Positions 37,308 to 49,370 are shown, numbered from the stretch's first letter. The stretch: 64,000 bases of DNA from Trileptium ribeirensis (GCA_030248225.1 JASANE010020314.1:1-64000), one strand, 5' to 3'. The notes: generated by a model from the sequence alone, not told the origin. Numbers and translations: made by a program.

Positions 37308-38229
37308 TATTTGTTAACTTAAACCTGATTTAACAACAATTAATAATATAGCTTAAATCAAGTTTTACAAACGGCAAAATATTGTGTTAAAATTAAGGTT
37401 GAACGCCTAATCGTTTCCTACGCTTTGTAGTCTTCTGGTATTGGTTGCAAAGTTGCATCTAGTTTGTGCAACAAATTTTTCTGATCTATAGAAGGGCTTT
37501 ACGAAAGACTGCTTCCAGTCGTGACTAAAATAAGTATTTATTTGCAAATTCAACAAATTCGTAATTCACCAATTATCATTTGTCGCCAACTAAACTATAA
37601 TTATCTTCGAAAAAATCATACGGATCAGTAAGTTTTAGGCACCTCGTTACTCGTACTAAAATGTTGGCTTTAATATAAGTATATATATCCACTAATGCAT
37701 GTAGTTTGTCTTGCAATTAAGAACAGTATGTAGTCAAGCAATTTTATATTAAACAAGTTTTTGAGACAAAATTTTCTCACAATATAAAAGCGCAAAATGT
37801 GTTTTAAAATGCAGTTTTTATGAGTGTTTTATGTAACTTTATTAATTTTCTGGAATGTATCAAAGAGAGTTTTTTCTACTCCAGATAGATTGATTTCAAA
37901 AATTCAGTATTACAATTCTATATTGTTTCAATAGTTTTTACATTTCTACATTTTTTCAACATTATTTCGTAATATCGAAAACGCCTATACTATTTTGTAA
38001 CGCTGATACGAATTAATAAGATAAATCCAGCAATTTTAACAAGATATGTCGGAGCAAAATAAAGTTCAAATTGGGCTGAATCTATATTTTCGTAAAAACT
38101 TTGGCATTGTTCTCAAAAATCGAGCCAGTACTGCTCTCTGATTTTTCTGGGAAAATTATGTCCTCTTAAAGACCACGAAACATCTTAAAAATTGCATATT
38201 TAGTTACTGGAAGTAAATAGTTTTTCTGC

Positions 38230-39015
38230 GCAGCAAGTGGTTTTATATACTACTAGAATGTCGGTCAACCCATGATTGCGTCGAGTGCGATATCACTTCA
38301 AGCAAGCGACGTTTATGGTCACAGATACGTTCGAAGGAATCAACTCATCATTTTTGCCAGCCCCGAAAACCTTTATATTCGTTGATTCAACAAATAACAG
38401 CATTAGATTGAAACCCACAAAATCATGTGAAGATCGAGCGGAGCCTCATTGCGTCCAGATTTTGGCATTGCATGCCAAAATGGTGAATATTGCTTAAAGC
38501 TGCATTCAGAGGAATCATCTAATCGTTTTCAGCATCTTCGAAACCATTTATAACCACAAATGCAAAAAATAAAATAATTAGGTAGAAAATCAGGAAATCA
38601 GGCATGGCTCAGGAAGGTCCATAAGATACAGACATATTCCAAAGAAGCATATCGGTCGCAGATACACTCAAATAAATCACTTCATTGTTTTTGGCATCCT
38701 CGAAAACATTTGTAATAGCAGATGGAACAAAATATGACATTACATTGAAAATCCCGAAATCATGCGTAGTCATTGGGGGTCCTTGGGGATAAGGTACCAT
38801 TCCAAAAAGGCACATAGGTCACAGATTCGCTCAAATGAATCACTCCATCGTTTTTAGGACCTTCGAAAATCTTTGTAATAACAGATGCAACAAAATATGA
38901 CACTACATTGAAAGTAACGAAATCATGCATCGCTCTTGGGGAGGGCGTCACAGAGGATTAGTACCATTGCAAAAATAGCACACTGGTCACAGATATGTTC
39001 AAATGAATCACTCCG
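38230..39015 (+). repeat. Degenerate tandem repeat of about 170 bp, five copies
   Basis: CACAGAT(A/T)CG(T/C)TC ... AATCA(A/C)TC(A/C)(A/T)TCG-type anchors recur at about 38319, 38500, 38658, 38820 and 38989, each followed in the better copies by CTTCGAAAA(C/T)(A/C)TTTGTAATA and CAAAATATGACA(T/C)TACATTGAA. The overlapping minus-strand frames are products of the repeat. Confidence 0.75.
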
Positions 39016-39366
39016 TTCACACTGGTCTACGTATTGATATTGCAATTTATAGACTTATTAAAAACGCAAGTGTATATGTGCAGCCAAGCAAAATGCGAAA
39101 ATAAAGACACAGCCTGACAATGTATTTTACGATGATACTCAACATTTTCTACTTTTAACAGTCAATCATTCAGTTCTCAAGCTTTCCTGTCGAGTGTGGA
39201 CAGTTAATACCTGTCCATTACACGACATCGAGTGGCGGCAAATACATGCCTGTATATGTAGTACATTGCAAAGTTTCTAAATTTGTGAGCATGCTGTGGA
39301 ACGGACTATGTCAAGCATAATAATAAAAGACCATGATGAGCAAACGAGATCTACTAAAGCTACGTT

Positions 39367-39668
39367 GAGGAGTCAGATCATTTTAGTAACCTGGAGCGTT
39401 TGGGGTAAATGGAAGCCATGGATGGGTCCCCCGCTAAAAGACGCTTTTATGGATAGAAATAACTGCCGCCAGTGTTCGGGAACGCTTTACGCAGTCATAT
39501 AATTACGAAGTGAAAACAGATTTTTGCTTCTGAGGAGTCAGATCATTTTAGTAACCTGGAGCGTTTGGGGTAAATGGAAGCCATGGATGGGTCCCCCGCT
39601 AAAATACACTTTTATGGATAGAAATAATTGGCGCCAGTGTTTGGGAACGTTTTATGCAGCCATATAAT
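39367..39668 (+). repeat. 163-bp direct duplication
   Basis: GAGGAGTCAGATCATTTTAG ... GATGGGTCCCCCGCTAAAA ... CATATAAT occurs twice, at about 39367-39503 and 39530-39668. The copies differ at few positions, suggesting a recent origin. Confidence 0.92.
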
Positions 39669-39669
39669 G

Positions 39670-40263
39670 TGAAGAAAGCTTTTTGCATCGACGTTGACTA
39701 TATTATGTTTTATGTTTGAACTGCCTGTAGCTCCATCTACTGTCCAGTTCGGTAACTTTGATGTAGTAGAATTGAAATATATATGTTTAGTGTCTTGCAC
39801 CAGAAATGCGTTAATTTACCTAGTTCCTCGACAACAATGCAATTGTTCTAATTAAATCATTACACAAACACTCAATTTATAAAACATTTGTAAGAGAGCT
39901 TGGTTTCAAAAACCTCGTCTTGCGGAAGCAAAGAATTTACGAAACCAAATATTAATTAGGCCACAACTATATGCTCGTCTAAGTAAAAGGAAATTATTTT
40001 GTGACACAATCATTATTGATTACCAAATTTTAGCTTTAAAACTTACTAATATTCTGTATTTTATTATTGAAACTATTTTTTTTCGATTAATAGACAAAGT
40101 ATTTGTTTAAAAGCTTCACAAAGAACTATTTACATAAATAATATATAATTAATAATAGTAACATAAAATAAAGATAGACGCAAAGTTATATAATTTTCAG
40201 TGTTAGATGTATTTGAAAACATAAAATTTTCGTCAAATAACAATAGTTGAACAGACAAAATGC
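39670..40263 (+). promoter_or_regulatory. Upstream region of the amine receptor, no site identified
   Basis: AT-rich sequence immediately before the receptor start codon. It should hold the 5' UTR and possibly upstream introns or the promoter. I cannot point to a transcription start. Confidence 0.25.
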
Positions 40264-43012
40264 ATGGAACGACCAGTTGATAACATGAACAGTGACAAAC
40301 TAGTTGTGAATAATTTTACTTTCTATCGTGAAAGTTTTAACAACATCACTAGTGAGTGTGTAACACATAGCGGTCACCATAAAACTGTTCTGGAAATTGT
40401 ATTAGCTCTCATAAGTCTGCTCCTTTTGCAAGTCCTAACAGTTGTCGGCAACGTGGCTGTAATACTTTCAGTTTGTTTATATCGTCGAATGAGAACATTT
40501 ACAAATGTTCTACTTGTAAGCTTAGCATCAGCCGATTTCCTAGTCGGAATAGCAATTATGCCACTGGCAATGATGTACGATTTGTACGGGATGTGGCCGC
40601 TCGGAAATTTGGTTTGTGAAATATGGCTAACACTGGACGTTCTCTGCTGTACTGCTAGTATCCTAAGCTTGGTTGTAATAAGTCTGGATCGATACGTTGC
40701 AATTTTGTGGCCATTAAAATATATTCAACGCCGCAATCGTAGACTTGCGTTTGGTTTGATTTGTTCGGCATGGCTTTGTGCGCTAATAATTAGTCTACCG
40801 CCATGGCTTGTCCCAGCATGGGGATTCTCGTTCGAGTCGAATCGATGTGAATACGTTCAGACGTTGACGTATCGAATATACTCAGCGTTTGGCTCGTTTT
40901 ATATACCTCTATTTGTCATACTTTTTGTCTATACAAAAGTTTTCAAAGTAGCTAATGATCGAGAAAGCTCGTTTTCACGCGACACCTCTTCGTTTAGCCG
41001 CGGTGGTAGCATTCTATCACGGGCAAATCCAGTGGCCGCACGCAATAGAATCCAAGTTTCCGGGATACCAAGCGAATGTCCTAGCGATATTACTCCGTCG
41101 AGACACAGTGCCAAACCTTCGTATTTTTCAGAAATTTGTACAAACAAAATTGCGTTACGCAGTAATCGTAACTTAGCAGCCGTCGGTGACAATGTCCATC
41201 GAAGCTCGGAATTGAGTATGAATAACTTGTCAAAACATGAAATAAAAAGTTTTGCCGAAATCCCGTTGGGCGTTGTAGCCGACAATCAGTTCATTCTCCA
41301 ATCAAGCATCGTACACTTGGCCTCGTCGAAGCAGCCTGGCTCTGACTATAGCCGCAACCATGTCCATAATAATCATACACGGTCATTTGACATTCAGCTA
41401 TCTAAATCGTCAAACGATTTAGATGTCTTAAACACCTTCAGATCCCAAATTGATTCTTGCATCCACACTGAAAGCACATTACAGCTGTATGCCAACGAAA
41501 CAACTTTAACGACAGATAAGGCATGTGCTGGTCGACAAAATTCAAAATCAGTTGGCTGTTCACCTGCTCCAAGTTCGATTAATCTTGATCGTTTGACTAG
41601 AATACCAAATTTTGGCTACGACGAAATTATCATAAACGTTTCCGACATAGAGCAAAGCATCCAGAATGAACATGGCAAACATGTCAACATGAATACGTCA
41701 TCTAAACCATCAAATCATTACATTCTCGACTATAGACCTGCCGTAAATATAATACGTTCGGGCAAGCCAAAAATACTAGATAACGGTACGAACAAAATAC
41801 AGAACGACACTTGTTCTGCGTTTAAAACAAACAGTGAATCTTGGAATAAAATACAAGGCGACAGCGCTAATACTATTAGCATTGATAATTCTGCTACGTC
41901 AGCAGTGATTTCGAAGAAAACCGGTGTAACGGTTCTAACTCCAGGTACAACATTTTCGCATAAATTTATAATAAATGATAATTATTTATCATGTGATAAG
42001 CAGTCAAAACTAGTGAGAACATGGCGATCCCGTAGCGTATATCGACAACAACAACAACATCAGCAGCAATACGATGATGGACAAAATTTGAGTCAACTTT
42101 ACAAAGACCAAGCAACATCAGGCCGAAACATACAACGTAATAGCAACTACCAACAACAAATATATTTCAAACCACCGACACATAACAATAACAGCAGTAA
42201 CAGCAGCAGTAATGAAAAAAATTTGAAATCTAGTACAACATATATTCACACGTTTTGTCGGGAGTCGCCAAGTGGATCTTGTGATAAATGTACGACAGCA
42301 GTCTTATTGCAAGAAGTTGATAAAAAATCACCAACTGCAGTTAAATCTCCAATGATTCGAGGTCAAAACGATAGTTTTCGTGTCTCAAAATCACTGCTGT
42401 CGGAAAGAATCCGAAAAACAACATTTAGCAGCCAAGATTCAAGCACTGAATTAATAGTAAGTCAAGCTACGTGCGGGTCCAGGCTGGCAGTTGCAGATTG
42501 CACATCAACCAGTCCAATTGCTCAGCTAAAACGTGCCGCCCAGCATACGGATACCGGTTCGGATGTATTAGTTCCGTCTGTGCACCGCAGTTTGTCGGTT
42601 AAATTTCAACAACAGTCCGAATATGGAGCGACAGGATCAATGAAAAGGAATTTGTTTCAAAAAACACTGAACCAGCCTACCCCGTCTTGCTCGCGTTTAT
42701 CCAAAGAAGAAAATTTGGCCGCAGAGATCCGGTCAGATTCAAGAAATAATGATCTTACGCCGTTACGTCAACGAGCTAACTACAGCAGCAGAAAGCCGTC
42801 AACAATAATGTCATATTCTCCGTCTACAGACGATGACATTTCTGTTGAGGCAACGACTAATCGAGATCAAGACAGCTTGGATCATCCAATGAATCTCATA
42901 GCTCACGCCAAAAAATGTCACGCTAAATCTGCTCCACATCGTCGAAAAAAGGAAAAAACAATCTATTTACGCGAACGGAAAGCACTGAAAACAATTGCTG
43001 TTATAGTTGTCG
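40264..43012 (+). CDS. Biogenic-amine GPCR, exon 1 (TM1 to TM6 start, giant third loop)
   Basis: First coding exon (2749 nt, ends in phase 1) of a rhodopsin-class receptor in the adrenergic/octopamine/dopamine-like amine group. Visible family marks: N63 in TM1 (GN), D91 in TM2 (LASAD), C118 and C195 for the TM3-loop disulphide, D125 in TM3 (the amine-binding aspartate), DRY at 142-144, W170 in TM4, and S207/S211 plus P215 in TM5 (SAFGSFYIP). The TM5 serine pattern (S5.42, A5.43, S5.46) and the TM3 stretch DVLCCTASILS are closest, from memory, to alpha-1 adrenergic receptors, suggesting a catechol- or phenol-amine ligand; this is inference. Two N-glycosylation sequons, N17 and N27, precede TM1. 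Residues about 231-905 form a long, Ser/Asn/Gln-rich third intracellular loop with short polyQ runs. The exon ends in TM6 at a GTCG|GTAAGC donor. The start at 40264 is the first ATG of the frame; a second ATG lies at codon 8. Expected location is the plasma membrane, with G-protein coupling. Confidence 0.93.
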
Positions 43013-43195
43013 GTAAGCTACATAAATAGTTTGCATTTGAAATAGGCGAAACCTATGCAATCGAGATTTGAGATCAAAATTTCGGATCAAAGTTTGAGCG
43101 ACATTTCATCAAAATTTAATCCAAGTTTGAATGCATTTTTTTATTATTTATTTCTCATGACAATTTGGAAAGTGTGAGCCGCTTAGATGGGTTTT

Positions 43196-43380
43196 CATTT
43201 CCGGTTGGGTTAACTGTTTGGTGAACTGGTCGAGTTTTCCGGTTGGGTTGGTGAACCGGTTGGGTTGGTAAACGGGTTGGGTTGGTGAACCGGTTGGGTT
43301 GGTAAACCGGTCGGATTGGTGAACCGGTTGGGTTGGTGAACCGGTTGGGTAAACCGTTTGGGTAACCCGTTGGGTTTTCA
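43196..43380 (+). repeat. 20-bp minisatellite in receptor intron
   Basis: About nine degenerate copies of GGTTGGGTTGGTGAACCG in head-to-tail order, a G+T-rich strand unlike the surrounding AT-rich intron. The complementary strand happens to be open and would encode PTGSPTQPV-type repeats, but no start context or splice signal supports translation. Confidence 0.85.
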
Positions 43381-43599
43381 TTAATTATAAAACATTTTAA
43401 TGTTTCCTCAATGTTTACGAAACATTTTGTTAATGAACCGATTACGCAAATGTCAGCTCAAGTAATTTTAAAACTGATATTGAATATTTCATTAACGCAG
43501 AAAACGTTATTATTTCAGTCAAGCTTTGAGCAGTTGTCGAGTATTTAGTTTGCCTGACAGCAAAAGGATGATGATATTATTTTTCGAGCTACTCAAACA

Positions 43600-45900
43600 T
43601 AATCTGCGTGAGCAAATACATAAAACGCGCTTTACAATTAGCTAGATTCTTCCGCGCACAGTCATATGACATGGCAACAGGCAAAAATCTAGAGCCACAA
43701 AACCGGGGCAACATTGATGGGGTAGAAGATAACACGACTGTAGTCTGGACACGAGCATTATGCGCAACAAATCCCATATATGGATGATATACCCCAATCC
43801 AATTAGCAATATGGACTTGCTAACCCAAACCGAGCTGATCGGTCACAAAGCTACGAATATTAACGACCAAGTAATCAAATGTAATGTCGACGTCGCCAAA
43901 AGTCAGCGTCAAAGCCTACGACTCCAGTAAAAACCAATGGGAAAAGAATTCAAAAAAGACCGACAGTGTTGCGCTGAGCTTATTGGTACCCTCTAGTTGT
44001 CGAATTATCAGAAAAAAAGAGGGAAAACGAAAGAATTTGTCTACGAGCATCACCGGGACAACACTGGCCAAAATGCGGCTTCGTAGAACTTGTTACAGGG
44101 AGAAGCCACGTCCTTTAGGACATTCGAGCATCTCCCTCCCCCTTTAGAACGTTCGAGGGCCCCTTTTACGGCATTCAAGGTCCTCTATAATATTTCGAAG
44201 CCCCGATAGGGGTAGGCGAGTAAAAAGATATACCATGCCACATCCGATACCTTATGTACCCACGAAATAGCACTACAGGCCAGCGTAACTTCAGAGCGCG
44301 ACGAACGTTCCTGAGTCAAAAATTCCATATATTGAACAACCATATATGCGAAAACGGGAAGCTAATCTCTTCCGAATGAAGAACTGAATTGGCGAATTGT
44401 ACTACATTAAGCCTGAACGGTGCCTCATGACTTTGCTGCAAGCAAACCAACTAGCGGTATCCGGTTGCGACCCACCCGTGTACCGCCGAATCAAAACTGC
44501 CATATCAAAAAAATAAGAAAATGGGTAGAATGGGATTACTACCAGCTCGAACAAATTACGCGGAGGTGAACAACAGACTTCAACACGGTTTACATAAGAA
44601 ACCACATGCAAAACAGTAGATAGTTAACAACAATTATGCTCCATGAAAATCAATCCTTACATGAAAATCCATATTAACATAATCATTCTACAACGCAGAG
44701 TTATGAGGAAAAATAAAGAGAAAAGCGAAACAAAAACGGAAAGCGATTGAAGTTGAGCGAAAACACTGTCGGTTTGCAAGTCTTGAATTAACAGACACCT
44801 TGTGCGGCGAAAATGTACACTGACCCCGGACTGGAGAGATATTTTTGGTTCGGAATGCAACCAGCATAAAGGCCAAAAACTTGCCGAAGACCAAGAATCC
44901 TTCAGCAGGATAACACTCAGCTTTGACAACCCTTGTCACGAGTGCCAAAGGAGGAACTAACCTATTATTTTCGCCTGACCAGATTCTATACAATTTTGAA
45001 TTGAATCTGGACAGTTTGCGGTTGGTGGGACTTGCAAAACGATCTACGGAATGAGGATGGCAATTCCAATAAAATGCGAAGAAGATGACAACTTTTAGTA
45101 TTGTTATTCCACAGCTGTAAAAGCTCTCAGCTGACATACACTCCTAGACCTTAAGGCTTTTCTCGCGATATAGAACTCGCTACAAACTTATGCACATATC
45201 GAGTTAGCAATCGGTAAAGAAGACCAAGCACTGGGGCAGCCAGAATTAAACGTCCCATTACTATCGCAACTTCGCCAGCGCAATCTCTGCCCTCAGATAG
45301 GCTTCAACCAATCGAACAATGCTCTGTACTTTAGCCTCCAGAAGCGATAAATCAAAACTAGCTAAGTCCAATAAGAATCTCAAATATTTAAGATTTTCGC
45401 TCGGGTCCCAGAACGCGTTTTCATTATCCTGAAACCCAAGGGCGAAAAGCGTGCTCTTTTAGGTTTGAGTAAAATGTGCACTAGACCAAATCAGAAAGGT
45501 ATTCCAAAACCGTGATAAAGATAGATCATAAATAGAAAACCTCGCTCCCGAAAGTGTCTGTCATATGGGCGAAGTAGCTTTAGTAAACCGAAAAGAACCT
45601 AAACTAAGTCCAAATGGAAGAACCGTATAACGAAAAACCCTGTCGTGTAGCACTCAAGAGAACCTAGGTAGCTATTTATACGCAGGGTGAACTTCTAAAT
45701 GGTAATACTCGGAATTGGTGTCAAACGAATCTAAGGTTATCTAAGTGGAATATTGGAGGCGAAAGATACAAATGACATATCTGAGATCCAAAATCAAGCG
45801 TTTTTCTCTATGGCCTGCACAGCAACTGGGAGGGTACGAACAACCTCGGAAACACTAAAGATTCCTCAATAAAACCTCATTTCAATAACTAACAGAATCA
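43600..45900. other. Decayed, less AT-rich segment inside the receptor intron
   Basis: This part of the intron is visibly richer in G+C than its flanks and has many short broken frames on both strands, the longest about 149 codons on the minus strand (44688-45137). A YMDDI string appears at 43777-43791, but no neighbouring reverse-transcriptase blocks are seen. A fossil transposable element is a possible explanation; the sequence does not allow naming it. Confidence 0.3.
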
Positions 45901-45990
45901 CTGAATCAGCGGTACTGTACATACCTTAAAACATAACAAATTTAGTGTTGACTCGTAGACGGCTGTTGGTTGTTGGAGAAGCCAAACAAA

Positions 45991-46285
45991 CGTTCACTCC
46001 GGAATAGCCGTATCGCAAACACTTGAAACATTGGTGGTATTCCCAAGAATTGGTGAACGTCTTTTTAGAGGTAAACACCTTCGGAAACATGCACAAACGT
46101 TCACTCCGGAATAGCCGTATCGCAAACACTTGAAACATTGGTGGTATTCCCGAAAATTGGTGAACGTCTTTTTAGCGGTAAACACCTTCGGAAACATGCC
46201 CAAACATTCACTCCGGAATACCCGTATCGCAAACACTTGAAACATTGGTGGTATTCCCGAGAATTGACGAACGTCTTTTTAGCGG
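45991..46285 (+). repeat. 107-bp tandem repeat in receptor intron, three copies
   Basis: Anchor CACTCCGGAATAGCCGTATC occurs at about 45995 and 46102, and with one base changed (CACTCCGGAATACCCG) at 46209, followed each time by near-identical sequence through CGTCTTTTTAG. The last unit runs directly into the 363-bp array at 46281, so the two arrays abut. Confidence 0.88.
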
Positions 46286-48424
46286 CTGAAACGAGATGGC
46301 TAGAAAATAATTTAAAAATTTCAAGCTATTCTTTCTGAATTTCGCTACCAAAATTGATAACATAGAAATTGCTGAAGGGATTCCTATCAAATTGGAAGCA
46401 AACATATAACAACTGGCCTTTTCAAAAATCAGCCCTAATTAAACGGTTATTACCTGTAAGGAGGTCGTTGCGGCTGATACGGTTAGATAAATGCAGCGTT
46501 TGTAACCTCAGGTCATCATCATCCCGTAGTCGTCGAAGCCGACCGTAGGGGCGTCTTCCATTCATGAACTACAGATTACCGTCCCGCTCTGCTATTCGCT
46601 GCCCTCGTACATACCTCGGGTCAAACAGTTGGAAAAATACTCCATAAGCAGCTGAAACGAGGTGGGTAGAAAATAATTTAAAAATTTCAAGCTATTCTTT
46701 CTGAATTTCGCTACCACAATCGATAACTTAAAAATTGCTGAAGTGATTCCTATCAAATTGGAAGCAAACATATAACAACTGGCCTTTTCAAAAATCAGAC
46801 CTAATTAAACAGTTTTTACCTGTAAGGAGGTGGTTGCGGCTGATACGGCTAGATAAATGCAGCGTTTGTGACCTCAGGTCATCATCATCCCGTGGTCGTC
46901 GATGCCGACCGTAGGGGCGTCTTCCATTCATGAACTTCATCTTACCGTCCCGCTCTGCTATTCGCTACCCTCGTACATACCTCGGTCAAACAGTTGGAAA
47001 AATACTCCAGAAGCAGCTGAAACGAAGTGGCTAGAAAATAATTTAAAAATTTCAAGCAATTCTTTCTGAATTTCGCTACCACAATCTATAACTTAAAAAT
47101 TGCTGGAGGGATTCATATCAAATTGGAAGCAAACATATAATAACTGGCCTTTTCAAAAATCAGCCCTAATTTAACAGTTGTCTGTAAGGAGGTCGTTGCG
47201 GCTGATACGGTTAGATAAATGCAGCGTTTGTGACCTCAGGTCATCATCATCCCGTATTCATCGGTGCCGACCGTAGGGGCGTCTTCCCTTCATGAACTAC
47301 AGCTCGCCATCCCGCTCTGCTTTTCGCATACCCTGGTACATTCCTCTAGTCAAACAGTTTGGAAAATACTCCAGAAGCAGCTGAAACGAAGTGGCTAGAA
47401 AATAATTTAAAAATTTCAAGCTATTCTTTCTGAATTTCGCTACCAAAATCTATAACTTAGAAATTGCTGAAGGATTCCTATCAAATTGGACGCAAACATA
47501 TAACAACTGGCCTTTTCAAAAATCAGCCCTAATTAAACAGTTATTACCTGTAAGGAGGTCGTTGCGGCTGATACGGTTAGATAAATGCAGCGTTTGTAAC
47601 CTCAGGTCATCATCATCTCGTAGTCGTCGATGCTGACCGTAGGGGCGTCTTCCATTCATGAACTGCAGCTTACCGTCCCGCTCCGCTATTCGCTGCCCTC
47701 GTACATACCTCGGGTAAAACAGTTGGAAAAATACTCCATAAGCAGCTGAAACGAGGTGGCTAGAAAATAATTTAAAAATTTCAAGCTATTCTTTCTGAAT
47801 TTCGCTACCACAATCGATAACTTAGAAATTGCTGAAGGATTCCTATCAAATTGGACGCAAACATATAACAACTGGCCTTTTCAAAAATCAGCCCTAATTA
47901 AACAGTTATTACCTGTAAGGAGGTCGTTGCGGCTGATACGGTTAGATAAATGCAGCGTTTGTGACCTCAGGTCATCATCATCCCGTAGTCGTAGATGCCG
48001 ACCGTAGGGGCGTCTTCCCTTCATGAACTACAGCTTACCGTCCCGCTCTGCTATTCGCTGCCCTCGTACATACCACGAGTCAAACAGTTGGAAAAATGCT
48101 CCAGAAGCAGCTGAAACGAAGTGGCTAGAAAATAATTTAAAAATTTCAAGCTATTCTTTCTGAATTTCGCTACCAAAATCTATAACTTAGAAATTGCTGA
48201 AGGATTCCTATCAAATTGGACGCAAACATATAACAACTGGCCTTTTCAAAAATCAGCCCTAATTAAACAGTTGTTACCTGTAAGGAGGTCGTTGCGGCTG
48301 ATACGGTTAGATAAATGCAGCGTTTGTGACCTCAGGCCATCATCCCGTAATCGTCGATGCCGACCGTAGGGGCGTCTTCCCTTCATGTACTACAGGTTAC
48401 CGTCCCGCTGTGCTATTCGCTGTC
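46281..48424 (+). repeat. 363-bp tandem repeat in receptor intron, six copies
   Basis: Units start at AGCAGCTGAAACGA (first copy AGCGGCTGAAACGA) at about 46281, 46647, 47012, 47375, 47741 and 48105; the last is slightly short. Each unit has a conserved GC-richer core (GTAAGGAGGTCGTTGCGG to GACCGTAGGGGCGTCTTCC) and an AT-rich part. Copies differ by scattered substitutions and indels only. No long conserved ORF spans the unit, so this is a satellite-like array, not tandem genes. Confidence 0.92.
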
Positions 48425-48879
48425 TGTCCATAATAGATCAAGCCCAAATTCGATAAAAAGCAACATTGTTGCAATTGAGTTTCAGCTGAACACTCCAAAA
48501 TTCTAACAGTGAACGAATCGCAGAGTTCTTTAACGTTTTTCGTGTAGAATCAATTAATTGGGCAGAAATTTCTGCCTAGATGAAATCAGTCTATTATCGC
48601 GGGTTTTCTTGAATCGTTGCCACACCCAATCCCCGCCGACTGCCCAAAACTCAATGGGCCTCCGTCTGTGGGAAGCCAGCAATCCTCTGGGAACTTGGGA
48701 TTTGGCCATACATGGTAATAGCTTATTGTGGTAATACTTGCTAGCCTCTTTAAAGGTGACCCTTTCTTACCTCTTGGTGGAGGGCCGCAAGAACACCTAA
48801 ATTCACTTAATCGAAGAACCGTTAGTTATCAAATGCAGAAGATTTCAGAAGAATATTTGCATTGGTTCGAAGTTATTCA

Positions 48880-48935
48880 CGATTGTTATAATGTCCCCTG
48901 CGTTTGGAACTTTTGTCTTCCTGCAATTAGACCAT
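48880..48935 (+). repeat. Fragment of the 51.5-kb Harbinger-like MITE family
   Basis: The stretch GTTATAATGTCCCCTGCG then TTGGAACTTTTGTC matches the left terminal region of the element at 51465-51844. Only this end-like piece is recognisable, close to the 3' end of the receptor intron. Confidence 0.5.
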
Positions 48936-49051
48936 GCGGAAACGTACACTATACTAAATCTAACTATGTTCAATGCACTGAAATAGGAATTTGCTTCTTC
49001 TTATGGCGTCTTTGCTACTGTGCTATGTAGCCTTGTCATCTTAAATTCTAG

Positions 49052-49317
49052 GATTCATCACAAGTTGGCTACCGTTTTTCTCGCTGTACCTTCTTCAATC
49101 AGCTTGTCCGCAAATGTGCCAAGTGCCACAGTTTATTGAATCGACATTTTTGTGGCTCGGATATTCAAACAGTGCTCTAAATCCGTTGATCTATACTTGT
49201 TTCAATAATGGTTTTCGACGCTGCTTTCGAGAACTGATATTTTGTGCCTGTTTCCGAAAACAACGCAGAAGTACAGCGGTTTTAAGTGTGCGAAAGGCGA
49301 ACTCAAAATTTCGTTAG
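49052..49317 (+). CDS. Biogenic-amine GPCR, exon 2 (TM6 end, TM7, C-tail)
   Basis: Terminal coding exon of the receptor that begins at 40264. The acceptor is TTAAATTCTAG|GATTC; joining it to the phase-1 donor at 43012 restores a glycine codon and gives GFITSWLPFF, the TM6 core (F6.44, W6.48, P6.50, F6.51, F6.52), with Ser in place of the usual Cys at 6.47. TM7 follows as WLGYSNSALNPLIY, with Y7.43 and the NPxxY motif, then helix 8 (FNNGFRRCFRE) and a short Cys- and Arg-rich tail (FCACFRKQRR) that could be palmitoylated. It ends at TAG 49315-49317. The two exons total 3015 nt, or 1004 residues plus stop. An AATAAA-like motif sits near 49434. A local frame can be opened at an internal ATG (49114), but the true exon starts upstream at the acceptor. 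Confidence 0.92.
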
Positions 49318-49332
49318 ATATTTTTAAATGTA

Positions 49333-49370
49333 ATGCAAGAGTAAACATAAGATTCGCCGCCAATCATCCT
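49333..49370 (+). repeat. MITE-end-like sequence in receptor 3' region
   Basis: TGCAAGAGTAAACATAAGAT, then TCGCCGCCAATCATCC resembles the inverted ends of the element at 50229-50712 (TGCGTGAGTAAACTTAGTGT). It starts about 15 bp after the receptor stop codon, and no opposite end was found nearby. Confidence 0.45.

Larger units (their letters stand above)
43013..49051 (+). other. Intron of the amine receptor gene (6.0 kb)
   Basis: GT-AG intron: donor GTAAGC at 43013, acceptor TTCTAG ending at 49051, phase 1. It interrupts TM6. It contains three unrelated tandem arrays (43196-43380, 45991-46285, 46281-48424), a less AT-rich stretch of decayed sequence (about 43.6-45.9 kb) and a fragment of the MITE family found intact at 51465-51844. 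No alternative coding exon was recognised inside it. Confidence 0.85.

Noticed and set aside
40929..41285. 118-codon minus-strand frame inside receptor exon 1
   Set aside because: It is a shadow of the receptor's coding frame; the plus-strand frame has conserved GPCR motifs.
43148..43381. PTGSPTQPV repeat protein on the minus strand
   Set aside because: It is produced by the 20-bp minisatellite inside the receptor intron.
43777..43791. YMDDI string like a reverse-transcriptase active site
   Set aside because: No other RT blocks lie upstream or downstream in a workable frame, and the local frame is closed soon after by stops. A chance match is likely.
44688..45137. 149-codon minus-strand ORF in the receptor intron
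   Set aside because: No motif, an overlapping frame on the same strand, and it lies in a decayed less AT-rich patch; not supported as a gene.
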